Shown here: in pieces, positions 48,050-62,700 of the stretch | Position numbering within the stretch: position 1 is the stretch's first letter | How the letters are laid out: each line of letters begins with the position of its first letter | From: Roseococcus microcysteis | GTDB taxonomy: Bacteria > Pseudomonadota > Alphaproteobacteria > Acetobacterales > Acetobacteraceae | DNA length: 64,000 bases | Direction of reading: 5' to 3' | Assembly: GCF_014764365.1 (NCBI RefSeq) | Contig: NZ_CP061718.1 | Span: 3,612,501 to 3,676,500, forward strand | Position numbers and translations under genes: made by a program | The notes under the pieces: model-generated | Seen by the model: only the letters and a program-made list of their open reading frames with translations | What the model was told of the DNA's origin: nothing | Database searches by the model: none

Positions 48050-50446
48050 TCAGACGCTGACCTCGACGCTCATGATCCGCGCCACCCAGCGGATGGTCTT
48101 GTTCGCCTCGCCGGTGACGGTGAAGTCCGGGCCGCCGAAGCTGGTGTCGGCAGACACCGTCAGCCGCCAGTTGGCCGCCCCCGCGTCGCGCAATCCGGGC
48201 GCGAAGGGTGTTCCCGCCACGATGGAAGCCAGCGCGGGCGCGGTCGTCGTGGTTTGGCCACCCACGAAGGACGTGGCTGCCGCGTTGGCGCCGCGCTTGA
48301 CCAGGAGGTTGACCTCCCATGAGGCACAGTCGCCCACGGTGCCGGCGCTGCCCCCGGTCTGCTGCGCGACCACCAGGGCCTTGATGCGATAGGTGGCGTT
48401 GTTCGGCAGGTTGGCCGAGTTTACCCCGGTGGCTGCCGACGCGTTGGCTGTGACGCGAGCAGGCACGGCGTCAGTAGTGAGCTGACGCAAGACATGTTCG
48501 CCCGCCTGTGCGTCACCTTCACTCGAAAAGCGTCCCGACGCCCAAGCGCCTCGGCCGAGGATGTTTCGCGTGTTGGCCCGTTCACCACCCGGAACCCACG
48601 CGCCAGCACTTCCGGTCTGATTGGTGTTGCCCCCTCCAATGCTCGAATTGGTCCCTGTCGCGGCATTGGATATGCCGCCAGCCACCACCGAATTGGTGCC
48701 CGATGCGGTGTTGTTGGACCCGCCGCTGATGGTGCTGTTGGCGCCGGATGCCACCTGCGCGGCGGCCGTCCGGGACACCTGCAGGTCCACGGATTGCGCG
48801 CCGCGCGCATTGCCGCCCGTGGTGGCCCCGTCGGGAAACTGCGCCAACAGGGCGCCGCTGCCCTTGGCCTGGCCCACGACGACATCGATGTTCGCGTCCG
48901 CGCCAGACGCGATCCATCCGACGCGCCCCGGCGTTCCGGTCGGCCCGCCCTGCGCCTGCATGCGGTTGATGCTGCCGCTGGGCGTCAGGACCTCCAGGCC
49001 ATGGCTTCCCGGGGCGGCGCCAAGGCTGACCGATGTGCCGTCCGCTCTGAGCACCTCGACGCCGGCCCTGCTCACCGCAAGCACGCCTGGTGTGGGCATC
49101 GAGAGGCCCGTGCCTGCCTCGCCCACGGCGATGCCCGGTCTCGCGGTTTCGCCCGCGGGCCCCAGCACACCGACCGAACCATTGGTTCCGGCGTTGAACA
49201 AGGGGCCCATGACCGCCGTCTGGAGCAGAGGATTGCTGCCGAGATTCACGCGGTTGGGCACGCCGGTCGTGGCGTTCACCAGGTGGATGGCCGAGGCGCC
49301 ATTGGCGCGCAGGTTGAAGTTCACGACGCGCAGCGCGCCGATGTCGAGGCGGTTGGAATGCTGCTCGAGGCGGATCGCGTTGTCCTCCGCGTCATCCACG
49401 CGCAGGTTCGCGATCTGGATGCGGCTCGAATTGGCATTGAGCATGATGCCGACCGAGCCGGGCAGCGGCGCGCCGGCCGCGTTGAAGAGCTCGCACTGCA
49501 CGGTCATGCTGTCGATCTGACCGTCGGTGCCGTTCGCCTCGACCAGCACGCCGTGGCGCACGAAATCGGCATAGGCCTGGCCGATCGAGAATTTCTGCGT
49601 GAAGCCCGCGGCCGAGCTGGAGAAGCGGAACATCGTCCGGTAGCCGAGGACGAAGGACTGGTCGATGAAGATGCCGTCCACGCGGCGGAAGATCATCGCG
49701 TCGCCATTGTTCTGCTGCCAGCGCACCACGTTGTTGTTCGCCGACCAGAAGGGCCAGAAGTGGATGTTCATCAGCCGCGCGGTGTCGAAGGATTCGTCGA
49801 TCTCGATGCCGGCGGTGAAGACCTGGCCCCGGATGCGCCTGAGGTCGGCGCGGCCGGAATTGCGGATGAAGATGCCGCGGTTGATGCCCGAGAGCAGGAT
49901 GTTGTCGAAGTCCACGCCGCCCAGGCAGTTCTCGACGCGGAAGAACCAGTCATAGGCGGTGGGGGCCCAGGAGGCGTCCTGCGCCGCGCTGTGCGTCTGG
50001 CGCACGGCGAGGTTCACGACGGCCGAGCCGCGTGCGGCCGTCGTGCTGAAGGTGAAAGGCGTGAAGTTCGTCTGGTCCACCGTGAGCCAGGTGCCCGCGC
50101 CGGGGCTCCCGCCCTCGTTGAAACCCTGTCCCACCAGGCGGATGGCACCGCTGTTCACGACGATGGCCGAGGCGAGGCGATAGGTGCGCGCACCGAGGTT
50201 CACCACGCCGCCCGCGCTGCCGAGCGCATTGATGGCGGCCTGGATGGCGGGCGCGTCGTTCGCCACGCCATTGCCCACCGCGCCGAAGTCGCGCACGTCC
50301 ACGCCGCGGTCGGTCAGCAGCTGGCGGCGAAGCTGACCCATCGTGGCGCGGCGGGTGGTGTTGGGGCTGGGCTGGACGAGCGCGGTGATATCCGCGTCGT
50401 TGAGGGTCGTGGCTGCGGGCAGCTCACTGATCTTGAGGTCGGGCAT
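48050..50446 (-). CDS. Tailspike-like beta-helix protein with YadA-like head repeats
   Basis: 798 residues. N-terminal MPDLKISELPAATTLNDADITALVQ is a tail attachment-like segment. Residues 45-350 follow the pectate-lyase-superfamily pattern (VDVRDFGAVGNGVANDAPAIQAAINAL, then parallel beta-helix rungs rich in NSGAI-, GINRGIFIRNSGRADL-type turns), as in phage tailspike depolymerases. Around residues 563-620 are four ~15-residue units (ASGANSTISGGSNN, TASGTNSVVAGGISN, AATGTNSSIGGGNTN...) like trimeric-autotransporter head repeats. The C-terminal ~145 residues are beta-rich (HVLRQLTTDAVPARVT..., ANKTIRWVARIMSVEVSV). Likely a trimeric receptor-binding or sugar-degrading protein. A GGAG ribosome site precedes the ATG. 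Confidence 0.75.
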   Translation of the reverse strand: MPDLKISELPAATTLNDADITALVQPSPNTTRRATMGQLRRQLLTDRGVDVRDFGAVGNGVANDAPAIQAAINALGSAGGVVNLGARTYRLASAIVVNSGAIRLVGQGFNEGGSPGAGTWLTVDQTNFTPFTFSTTAARGSAVVNLAVRQTHSAAQDASWAPTAYDWFFRVENCLGGVDFDNILLSGINRGIFIRNSGRADLRRIRGQVFTAGIEIDESFDTARLMNIHFWPFWSANNNVVRWQQNNGDAMIFRRVDGIFIDQSFVLGYRTMFRFSSSAAGFTQKFSIGQAYADFVRHGVLVEANGTDGQIDSMTVQCELFNAAGAPLPGSVGIMLNANSSRIQIANLRVDDAEDNAIRLEQHSNRLDIGALRVVNFNLRANGASAIHLVNATTGVPNRVNLGSNPLLQTAVMGPLFNAGTNGSVGVLGPAGETARPGIAVGEAGTGLSMPTPGVLAVSRAGVEVLRADGTSVSLGAAPGSHGLEVLTPSGSINRMQAQGGPTGTPGRVGWIASGADANIDVVVGQAKGSGALLAQFPDGATTGGNARGAQSVDLQVSRTAAAQVASGANSTISGGSNNTASGTNSVVAGGISNAATGTNSSIGGGNTNQTGSAGAWVPGGERANTRNILGRGAWASGRFSSEGDAQAGEHVLRQLTTDAVPARVTANASAATGVNSANLPNNATYRIKALVVAQQTGGSAGTVGDCASWEVNLLVKRGANAAATSFVGGQTTTTAPALASIVAGTPFAPGLRDAGAANWRLTVSADTSFGGPDFTVTGEANKTIRWVARIMSVEVSV

Positions 50447-50495
50447 GGGGCTCCGTCCGGGCTGGGGCGCTTGGGGGAAGGGCGGCGGCGGTGGC

Positions 50496-51151
50496 TCAGC
50501 CCTGGGCGATGGCCGATCCGTCCTCCTGGAGCAGCTTCACGCCGGCCTCGGTGAGGATCAGCCGCAGGTCGGGCAGGATGTTGAAGCTGGAGGAGATGGC
50601 GGCCACGCCGCTGTCGCCGGCGTCCTCGACACGAAGCCGGTAGCCGGTGCCGACGGGCGGCGTGGGCAGGGTGGTGGTGGCGAAGCCCTGCGACACGTCC
50701 ACCAGCTGCGCGGGGGGACAAGCTGCCCCTGCGCGTCACGGATCGAGACGACCACCTGGCTGATGGGGCCCACCACCTGCGCCGAGACCGGGATGGAGGT
50801 GCCCGCGATCAGCCCCGCCAGCAGGGGTGCCAGGATGATGGTGGTGACCACCGCGCTCGCCTGCTGCACGAACTGGAAGGACTTGGCGACGGTGCGCGTC
50901 AGGGCGATCGGCGCCACCGCGCCGTCGAGGTTCACACCCGTCCCGATGACGGCGTTGCTGCGGACCGGCAGGATGGAGAGCGCGTCCGAGGCCTGGGCGA
51001 TGATCACGTCGCCCACCCGCAGCTGCGTGCGGGCGGGGGCGAAGTAACCCACGGTCGTGATCTGGTCGCGCGTGTCGGTGCTGCGGTAGTGCCACAGGCT
51101 GAAGCTCTGCGACTGGAAGACGGGGGTGAGGGCGGTGGGCGCGAAGGGCAT
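50496..51151 (-). CDS. Tail-cassette protein (frameshifted near the middle)
   Basis: First gene of the tail cassette, about 218 residues. MPFAPTALTPVFQSQSFSLWHYRSTDTRDQITTVGYFAPARTQLRVGDVIIAQASDAL... resembles small structural proteins found with phage tail genes; a hydrophobic stretch (ASAVVTTIILAPLLAGLIAG) lies in the middle. The frame breaks at the six-G run 50712-50717 (plus strand). One extra base restores LVPPAQLVDVSQGFATTTLPTPPVG and the rest to [28 protein letters not shown] ribosome site lies 12 bases upstream. Function unknown. Confidence 0.6.
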
Positions 51152-52411
51152 GGGCGTGCATCTCCTCCCGCGCGGGGGGCGCGGTGCTGGGGCGTCGGGC
51201 GGGGAATGGGGGATGCCATGCGGGCGCAATTCGCCCCTTGGCCTGGCCGAAATAGAATGAATTCCTGCCGCAGTCAAGGAATATATTCAGGTATGGACGC
51301 CGCCCATCCCTTGTTGCATGAGCGAGGGCGCCCCAGCCGGAGACATGGTCCATGCGCCGCATCCTCCTTGCCGCCGTCGCCGCCCTGGCCCTCGCCGCGC
51401 TGCCGGGCGCACCGGCCCCCGCCCAGCAGCAGGTGGTGAACGTCTACAACTGGACCGACTACATCGACCCCGCCGTGATCGAGCGTTTCACGGCCGAGAC
51501 CGGCATTCGCGTACGCTACGATGTCTTCGACACGCTGGAAGCGTTGGAAGGAAAGTTGTCCGCGGGCCGCTCCGGCTATGACGTCATCGTCCCCACCGCC
51601 GAGCCCACCTTTGCCCGCCTGCTGCGTGCGGGCGCGCTGCGGCCGCTCGACATGGCGCGCATTCCCAACGCGGCGAACCTCGACCCGGCGCTGATGGCCC
51701 GCGTGGCGAATGTGGACCCGGGCAACCGGCACGGGCTGATCTACCTCTGGGGCAGCATCGGGCTGGGCATGAATGCCGAGCGCATCCGCGCACTGGCCCC
51801 CGACGCGCCGCTGGACAGCCTTGCCCTGCTGCTTGACCCGCGGCATGCGCGCCGCATCGCCCCCTGCGGCATCGCGGTGATGGACAGTGCGGGCGACGTG
51901 CTGCCCAGCGTGCTGCGCCATCTGGGCTTCAGCCCCGACAGCGTGGCGCCGGCCGAGCTGGAGGCCGCCCAGCGCGCGCTTCTCGCCATCCGCCCCTACT
52001 TGCGCTCCATCCCCTCGCCGCCCGCGCTGCTGGAGGCGCTGGCGGCCGGCGAGATCTGCCTGGCCTTCGCCTTCTCGGGCGATGTGATCCAGGCCGCGGG
52101 CCGCGCGGCGGAGACCAACCGCGGGCACACCATCACCTATGTCGCTCCGCGCGAGGGCGCCCAGCTCTGGTTCGACGTGATGGCGATCCCGGCCGACGCG
52201 CCAAACCCTGAGGCCGCCCACGCCTTCATCAACTTCGTGCTGCAACCCGATGTGATGGCCGCCATCACCACCCAGGTGGGCTATCCCAACGCGGTGCCGG
52301 GCAGCCTGCCCCTGCTGGCGGCCGAGATCCGCGAGGACAGCTCCGTCTATCCCGACACCGCCACGCTGGCCGCCAGCTTCGTGGCCGGCACCCCCGCCGC
52401 GGCGGGGGAAC

Positions 52412-53454
<1,043 letters not shown>

Positions 53455-53455
<1 letters not shown>

Positions 53456-54281
53456 TGCGCGCGGCGGGCTGGCTGGCGCTGGGGGTGCTGGTGGCCGCGC
53501 CCTTGTTGATCGTGCTGGCCATGGGCTTCAGCACCGCCACCTCTGGCGTGCCGCCGGTGATCCCGCCCTGGGGTGCCTCGGGCTGGCAGGGCAGCCTGGA
53601 GGCCTGGGGGTTGGTGCTGTCCGATCCCTTCTATCGTGACGCGCTGTGGCAGTCGCTGCGGCTTGCCTTCCTCACGGCCACGCTCTGCCTGGTGCTGGGC
53701 TTCGGCATGGCCATGGGCATCGCGGCCGTCCCACCCGCGCGGCAATTCACCTGGCTCGCACTCGTGCTGCTGCCCTTCTGGACGGGCTTCCTGCTGCGGG
53801 TCTCGGCCTGGGTGGGGCTGCTGCGGGATTCGGGCTGGGTGAACGGCATGCTGATGAAGCTCGGGCTGATCGAGGCGCCGCTGCGGATGCTCCACACCGA
53901 GGGCGCGATGATCCTCGGCATGGTCCATGCCTATCTGCCCTTCGCCGTGCTGCCCCTCTACGCCAGCCTCGCGCGGCGCGACCTGACGCTGGAGGAGGCG
54001 GCGGCCGACCTCGGCGCCGGGCGGTGGCGGGTGCTGTTCACCATCACGCTGCCCTTGGCCGCCCCCGCGCTGGCGGCCGCCTTTCTGCTGGTGTTCATCC
54101 CCGCCGCCGGCGAGGTGGTGATCCCGGAACTGCTGGGCGGGCCGGAGGCGCTGCTGGTGGGGCGCGCCATCTGGCAGGAATTCTTCCAGACCCTCGACTG
54201 GCCCGTGGCGGCCGCCCTGGCCACCGCGCTGCTGGCCCTGCTGCTGCTGCCCCTGGCCGCCTTCCAGCGGTTGGCGGCGCG

Positions 54282-54285
<4 letters not shown>
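53455..54285 (+). CDS. potH: Polyamine ABC transporter permease (PotH-like)
   Basis: 276 residues, about six membrane spans. Start ATG 53455 shares a base with the potG stop. EAA motif: YASLARRDLTLEEAAADLGAGRWRVLFTITLPLAAPALAAAFLLVF. FVP-type end VIPELLGGPEALLVGRAIWQEFF. Standard first permease of the Pot system. Confidence 0.93.
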
Positions 54286-56367
<2,082 letters not shown>

Positions 56368-56503
56368 AGCAGCGCTGACCTGGATGCGGCGGGTCATGCC
56401 GCCGCATCCCATTCTCCGCGCGGGTTGCGCGGGCAGGGCCCCTGGCCGAAGCTTCCGGGGCCGGGCGTGTTCCCCGGCCAAGAAGCCCCTCGGAGGAACG
56501 TCC

Positions 56504-57484
56504 ATGCCCATCTCCCGCCGCGCCCTCGGCGCTGCCGGTGCCGCGCTGCTTGCTGCCCCGAACCTGGCTATCGCCCAATCCTGGTCGCCCACGCGGCCCG
56601 TCCGCCTCGTGGTGGGCTTCCCACCCGGCGGCTCCGGTGACTTCATCGCCCGCACCCTCAGCGAGCCGCTGCGCGAGGCGCTGGGCCAGGCCGTGGTGGT
56701 GGACAACCGGCCCGGCGCGGGTTCCAACATCGCCTCAGAAGCCGTGGCGCGGGCCGAGCCCGATGGCCACACCCTGCTTCTGGGCGGCAATTTCAGCCAT
56801 GCGGTGAACCCGGCCCTCTATGCCCGCATCCCCTTTCATCCGGTGCGCGATTTCACCGCCATCACGCGGCTGACCGACCTGCCCACCATCCTGGCCGTGC
56901 GGCCGCAGCTTGGCATCACGACGCTGGCGCAATTGATCGAGCGGGTGCGGGCGGAGCCGGGACGGTGGAACTATGCCACACCGGGCAATGGCACGCCCTC
57001 GCACCTGGCGGGCGTCATGCTGGCGAAGGCCGCCAACATCAACCTGACACATGTGCCCTTCCGCGGCGGCGCACCCTCACTCCAGGCCGTGCTCTCGGGC
57101 GATGTGGAACTGCTGATCGGCACGCCGCCCGTGGCGCTGCCGCCGGTGCGGGGCGGCCAGCTGCGGGCGCTTTCGCTGACCACGCGCGAGGCCTCGCCCG
57201 TCATCGAGGGCATTCCCGGCACCGGCACGGAAGGGCTGCCCGGCTTGAACATCGGCGGGTGGTGGGGGCTCTGGGCGCCGGCCGGCCTGCCCGAACCCAT
57301 CCGCCAGCGCGTCTTCGAGGCGGCGCGCCGCATCACCGCCGACCCGGGCGTGCGCGAGCGCCTGGCGCGGGAGGGGCTGCAGGGCCTGGCCTCGGAATCG
57401 CCCGCCGCCTTCGACGCCTTCATCGCCGAGGAAATCCCCTTCTGGGCGGAGGTGGTCCGCGCCGCCGGCGCGCGGGTGGATTGA
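56504..57484 (+). CDS. Bug-family (TTT) periplasmic binding protein
   Basis: 326 residues from ATG 56504 after a strong GGAGGAA ribosome site. Export signal MPISRRALGAAGAALLAAPNLAIAQ carries an RR pair (Tat-like). Bug pattern: WSPTRPVRLVVGFPPGGSGDFIARTLSE, VVDNRPGAGSNIASEAVARAEPDG, THVPFRGGAPSLQAVLSGDVELLIGTPP. It precedes a maleylacetate-reductase-like gene by 5 bases, suggesting its ligand may be a substrate of that pathway. Confidence 0.92.
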   Translation: MPISRRALGAAGAALLAAPNLAIAQSWSPTRPVRLVVGFPPGGSGDFIARTLSEPLREALGQAVVVDNRPGAGSNIASEAVARAEPDGHTLLLGGNFSHAVNPALYARIPFHPVRDFTAITRLTDLPTILAVRPQLGITTLAQLIERVRAEPGRWNYATPGNGTPSHLAGVMLAKAANINLTHVPFRGGAPSLQAVLSGDVELLIGTPPVALPPVRGGQLRALSLTTREASPVIEGIPGTGTEGLPGLNIGGWWGLWAPAGLPEPIRQRVFEAARRITADPGVRERLAREGLQGLASESPAAFDAFIAEEIPFWAEVVRAAGARVD

Positions 57485-57489
57485 GCGCC

Positions 57490-58644
57490 ATGGCCATCAC
57501 CCCCGGCATCCATCGCTGGCCCGCGCAGGAGAGGGTGCGCCACGGCGCGCCGCTCTCCGAGGCGCTTCCGCCCGAGATCACGGACGCGCGCCGCGTCGTG
57601 CTGGTCACCACCCGCTCGCTCGCGGACAGCCGCATTGTCGCCGAGGCCCGCCGCGCCATCGGCTCTGCCTTGGCCGGGACCTTTGCCCGCATGCGCGCCC
57701 ACAGTCCCATCGAGGATGTGCTGGCGCTGACCGCCCTGCTGGTCGAGACCGACGCCGACCTGGTGGTGGCGGTGGGCGGTGGTTCGGTGGTGGATGGCAG
57801 CAAGGTGGCCTGCCAGGGCGTGTGGCGGGGCTTCCGTGCCGTGGCCGATGTGACGGGGGCGGCGGCCGGCCGCGCCGCGCATCCCGGCGCATGGGAGGGG
57901 GCGCCCCCGAGACCCCGCATCGTGGCCGTGCCCACCACCCTCTCGGCCGCGGAATTCGCGCCCCATGCGGGTGTGACCGACACGGTGGCCGGCCGGAAAT
58001 ACCGGCTGCTGGAGGCCTGGATGGTGCCACGCAGCGTCATCCTGGACCCCGAGGCGGTGATGGAGACGCCGGCGGAGCTCTTCCTCTCCTCCGGCATCCG
58101 GGCGGTGGACCATGGGGCGGAGCGCTGGTGCTCGGCCGCCCCCCAACCCTTCTCGGACGCCGTCTCCTGGCAGGCGTTGCGGATGTTGGCCGAGGGCCTG
58201 CTCGCCGTGGCGCGGGACCCGAACGACCGCGCGGCCCGCGCCCTGTGCCAGCAGGCGGCCTGGATGTCGGTGATGGGCGGCTGGGCCGGGGTGCCGGTGG
58301 GGGCGAGCCATGGCATCGGCTATATCCTGGGCGGCGCGCGCGGCGTGCCGCACGGCGTCACCTCCTGCCTGATGCTGCCCGCCGTGATGCAGTGGAACGA
58401 GGCGGTGAACGGCGTGCGCCAGGGGGAATTGGCGAGGTTGTTCGGCGGCGGGCCCTGCCATGCGGCGCTGCGCGGCTTCATCCGCGGGCTCGGCCTGCCC
58501 GTGACGCTGGGCGAGGTCGGCATCACGGAGGCGGACATCCCGGACCTGGCCGGGCGCTGGCTGGGCGACCCGCCCATCGCGACCAACCCCCGGCCGGTGG
58601 GCGGGCCCGAAGATGTCGCGGCGATCCTGCGCCTGGCCCTGTAG
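57490..58644 (+). CDS. Iron-containing alcohol dehydrogenase, maleylacetate reductase-like
   Basis: 384 residues. NAD motif AVGGGSVVDGSKVA. Metal-binding histidines in GIRAVDHGAERW and ASHGIGYILGGARGVPHGVTSCLMLPAVM, plus PTTLSAAEFAPHAGVTD. These fit group III Fe-ADHs and maleylacetate reductases, which reduce maleylacetate to 3-oxoadipate in aromatic ring breakdown. No ring-cleavage genes are adjacent, so the substrate is inferred from family only. Coupled to the Bug gene upstream. Confidence 0.8.
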   Translation: MAITPGIHRWPAQERVRHGAPLSEALPPEITDARRVVLVTTRSLADSRIVAEARRAIGSALAGTFARMRAHSPIEDVLALTALLVETDADLVVAVGGGSVVDGSKVACQGVWRGFRAVADVTGAAAGRAAHPGAWEGAPPRPRIVAVPTTLSAAEFAPHAGVTDTVAGRKYRLLEAWMVPRSVILDPEAVMETPAELFLSSGIRAVDHGAERWCSAAPQPFSDAVSWQALRMLAEGLLAVARDPNDRAARALCQQAAWMSVMGGWAGVPVGASHGIGYILGGARGVPHGVTSCLMLPAVMQWNEAVNGVRQGELARLFGGGPCHAALRGFIRGLGLPVTLGEVGITEADIPDLAGRWLGDPPIATNPRPVGGPEDVAAILRLAL

Positions 58645-58658
58645 CCGGCGAGGGTTGC

Positions 58659-58689
58659 AAAAAAAGGCGGGAAGGTGCATGTCCCGCCT
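58659..58689 (-). terminator. Intrinsic terminator pointing away from fusA
   Basis: AGGCGGGA (58665-58672) pairs with TCCCGCCT (58682-58689) around a 9-base loop. On the minus strand the stem is followed by a run of about seven T (58665-58659). No minus-strand gene lies here: both flanking genes are on the plus strand. It would stop transcription coming antisense from fusA, or work weakly in the plus direction for the reductase gene. Confidence 0.6.
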
Positions 58690-58774
58690 CGTATAGATCT
58701 CTGCCCACGATTCAGAAGAGCAGGCGGCGCCCCTCGATGGGCGTTGTCCTGCTTTTGCCGCATGGAGGCCCGCA

Positions 58775-60856
<2,082 letters not shown>

Positions 60857-60881
60857 CGCTGGCGCCTTCAGGCGAACAAGA

Positions 60882-60913
60882 GAAGGGGCCGGGGGGAGAC
60901 CTCCGGCCCCTTC
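60882..60913 (+). terminator. Terminator hairpin after fusA
   Basis: GAAGGGGCCGG (60882-60892) is perfectly complementary to CCGGCCCCTTC (60903-60913). It lies 25 bases after the fusA stop and just before the end of the convergent MaoC gene, followed by CGCATTT. It probably serves both directions. Confidence 0.7.
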
Positions 60914-60919
60914 CGCATT

Positions 60920-61369
60920 TCAGCGTTTCAGGAAATGCGTCCCCAGCATATCAATGACCACCACGCCATCGGCCAAGCGGGTGCCGGTGTGGCGCACCAT
61001 CGCCACACCCATCTCGGGGCGCGAGCGGGAGGCCTTCACGCTCTCCACCACGGAAGCTACCGCCACTTCCTCATCGGGGCGGAGCGGCGCGGGCCATTTC
61101 GTGTCTATGCCTGATCCGCCCAGGCTGATCCGCGTCCAGATGCCGCTGCGCATGATCATGCCGAAGCACATGCCCATGGTGTGCAGGCCGGAGGCCACCA
61201 GCCCGCCGAACAGGGGCGCGGCGCGCGCCGCCTCGGGGTCGGTGTGGAAGGGCTGGGGGTCGAAGTCGCGCGCATAGGCGATGATCTCGGCCTCGCTCAG
61301 CCGGAAGCTGCCATAGTCGAAGCGCTGCCCCGGCGACAATTCATCGAATGACTCCAGCGGCGTGTTCAA
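60920..61369 (-). CDS. MaoC-like (hot-dog fold) dehydratase
   Basis: 149 residues. FDELSPGQRFDYGSFRLSEAEIIAYARDFDPQPFHTDPEAARAAPLFGGLVASGLHTMGM is the MaoC signature, with the catalytic Asp/His pair in DFDPQPFHTDP. Probably an enoyl-CoA hydratase or related acyl-CoA dehydratase; the substrate is not evident. The start overlaps the DUF445 gene end by 4 bases. Confidence 0.88.
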   Translation of the reverse strand: MNTPLESFDELSPGQRFDYGSFRLSEAEIIAYARDFDPQPFHTDPEAARAAPLFGGLVASGLHTMGMCFGMIMRSGIWTRISLGGSGIDTKWPAPLRPDEEVAVASVVESVKASRSRPEMGVAMVRHTGTRLADGVVVIDMLGTHFLKR

Positions 61370-62634
61370 TGCGCGACCCTCCCTTCGTTCAGCCAGTGGA
61401 TCAGCAAATAGAGGGCGGCGCCCACCAGGAAGCCCACCAGCGTGCCGTTGATGCGGATGTATTGCAGGTCCTTGCCCACCCGCAGTTCGATCTTGTCGCT
61501 GACCTCACGGCTATCCCAGCCGGCCACGACCTGGGCGATGAAGGCGGCCAGTCGGTCCTGGGCGGTGGGGACCAGGCTTGCGAAGGTGGTCTCGATGGCG
61601 GCGTTGAGGCGCGCGCGGGCCACCGCATCCTCGGCCAGGAAGGTGCCGGCATTGGCAAAGGAGGCCTCGACCAACGCCACCGTGCGGCCGCTGGGGTTGC
61701 GGGCATCGGCCACCAGCGCCTCGCGCAGGCGGCGCCAGACATCGGTCAGCCATTCCGTGACGGTCGGGTGCGCCAGGCCGCGGCGGATGGCGGCCCCAAG
61801 GGCAGCGGCGCGCTCGGGTTCGGTCTCCAGGCGCGTGATCTCGGCCTCCAGCCAGGCTTCGAAGGCGGCGCGCAGGTCGGAATCCCCGGGTTCGATGCGC
61901 TGGAGTTCGGCGTTTACCGCGGCCAGCACGCGGTCGGCCACATAGGCGCCGGCGGCCCAGCCGACCACGGCGCCGCCCTGGTCGCGCACACGGCGCTTGA
62001 TGGCTTCGCGCAGGTCGTCATGCTTCGCTTCCAGCAGCACCTTCATCTGGCCCAGCGCCAGGTCGAACACCGCCTGGTGCTGCCCGCCCGCGATCAGAGC
62101 CCGCAGCGCGCGGGCGACCAGCGCGGCCCCGCCCGGGCCACCCGCGACGCGCGGCACCAGCCGCATGAGCAGCCGCCGCGCCCGGCCATCCTCCAGCGTG
62201 TCCAGCAACCGGGGCAGGGCCTCGGCCAGGGCCTGGGCGGCGGGGCGGGTGTGGGCGGGGTTGGCCAGGAAGGTGCCGATGATGCCCGCGACATCCAGCC
62301 GCGCGATCAGCCGCTTCACCTCCGCCTCGGTGAAGACATGGTTCGCCACGAAGCCGCCGAGCGACCGTCCCAGCCGGTCCTTCTGGCGCGGAATGATGGC
62401 GGTGTGCGGAATGGGCAGCCCCATGGGCCGGCGGAACAAGGCGGTGACGGCGAACCAGTCGGCCAACCCCCCCACCACGCCGGCCTTGGCCGAGGCCGCC
62501 AGCAAATCCGGCCAGAAGCCGGCCGGGAACTGGTAGGCCAGCACCATCAGCACGGCCATCAGCACCAGCAGGAGGGTCGCAAAGGCCCGGTGCCGGGCAA
62601 GGGCGCGGCGCAGCTCGTCGTCAGGGGATGCCAT
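61366..62634 (-). CDS. DUF445 family membrane-associated protein
   Basis: 422 residues from ATG 62634. Two hydrophobic segments flank the protein: N-terminal ATLLLVLMAVLMVLAYQFP and C-terminal LVGFLVGAALYLLIHWL. Between them is the DUF445 core with GGLADWFAVTALFRRPMGLPIPHTAIIPRQKDRLGRSLGGFVANHVF. The family function is unknown. A longer frame would add ten residues. Overlaps the MaoC gene by 4 bases. Confidence 0.85.
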   Translation of the reverse strand: MASPDDELRRALARHRAFATLLLVLMAVLMVLAYQFPAGFWPDLLAASAKAGVVGGLADWFAVTALFRRPMGLPIPHTAIIPRQKDRLGRSLGGFVANHVFTEAEVKRLIARLDVAGIIGTFLANPAHTRPAAQALAEALPRLLDTLEDGRARRLLMRLVPRVAGGPGGAALVARALRALIAGGQHQAVFDLALGQMKVLLEAKHDDLREAIKRRVRDQGGAVVGWAAGAYVADRVLAAVNAELQRIEPGDSDLRAAFEAWLEAEITRLETEPERAAALGAAIRRGLAHPTVTEWLTDVWRRLREALVADARNPSGRTVALVEASFANAGTFLAEDAVARARLNAAIETTFASLVPTAQDRLAAFIAQVVAGWDSREVSDKIELRVGKDLQYIRINGTLVGFLVGAALYLLIHWLNEGRVAH

Positions 62635-62684
62635 GGACGCAGGATAGTCCGGCGCGGGGCGCATTGGCGACGGGGCCCCACGCT

Positions 62685-62697
62685 GTTATGAGATAAC
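62685..62697 (+). promoter_or_regulatory. Zur-like operator upstream of znuC
   Basis: GTTAT-GAG-ATAAC is a perfect palindrome three bases before the ATG at 62701. The core matches the enterobacterial Zur box (GTTAT-N3-ATAAC). A possible promoter TTGGCG (62664-62669) and TTATGA (62686-62691) overlaps it, so a bound repressor would block the -10. Supports zinc control of the downstream transporter. Confidence 0.6.
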
Positions 62698-62700
62698 GTG

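Noticed and set aside
48494-50554. 686-residue open frame antisense to the tailspike gene
   Set aside because: Low-complexity Ala/Gly/His/Arg composition. The opposite strand has a strong domain pattern and ribosome sites.
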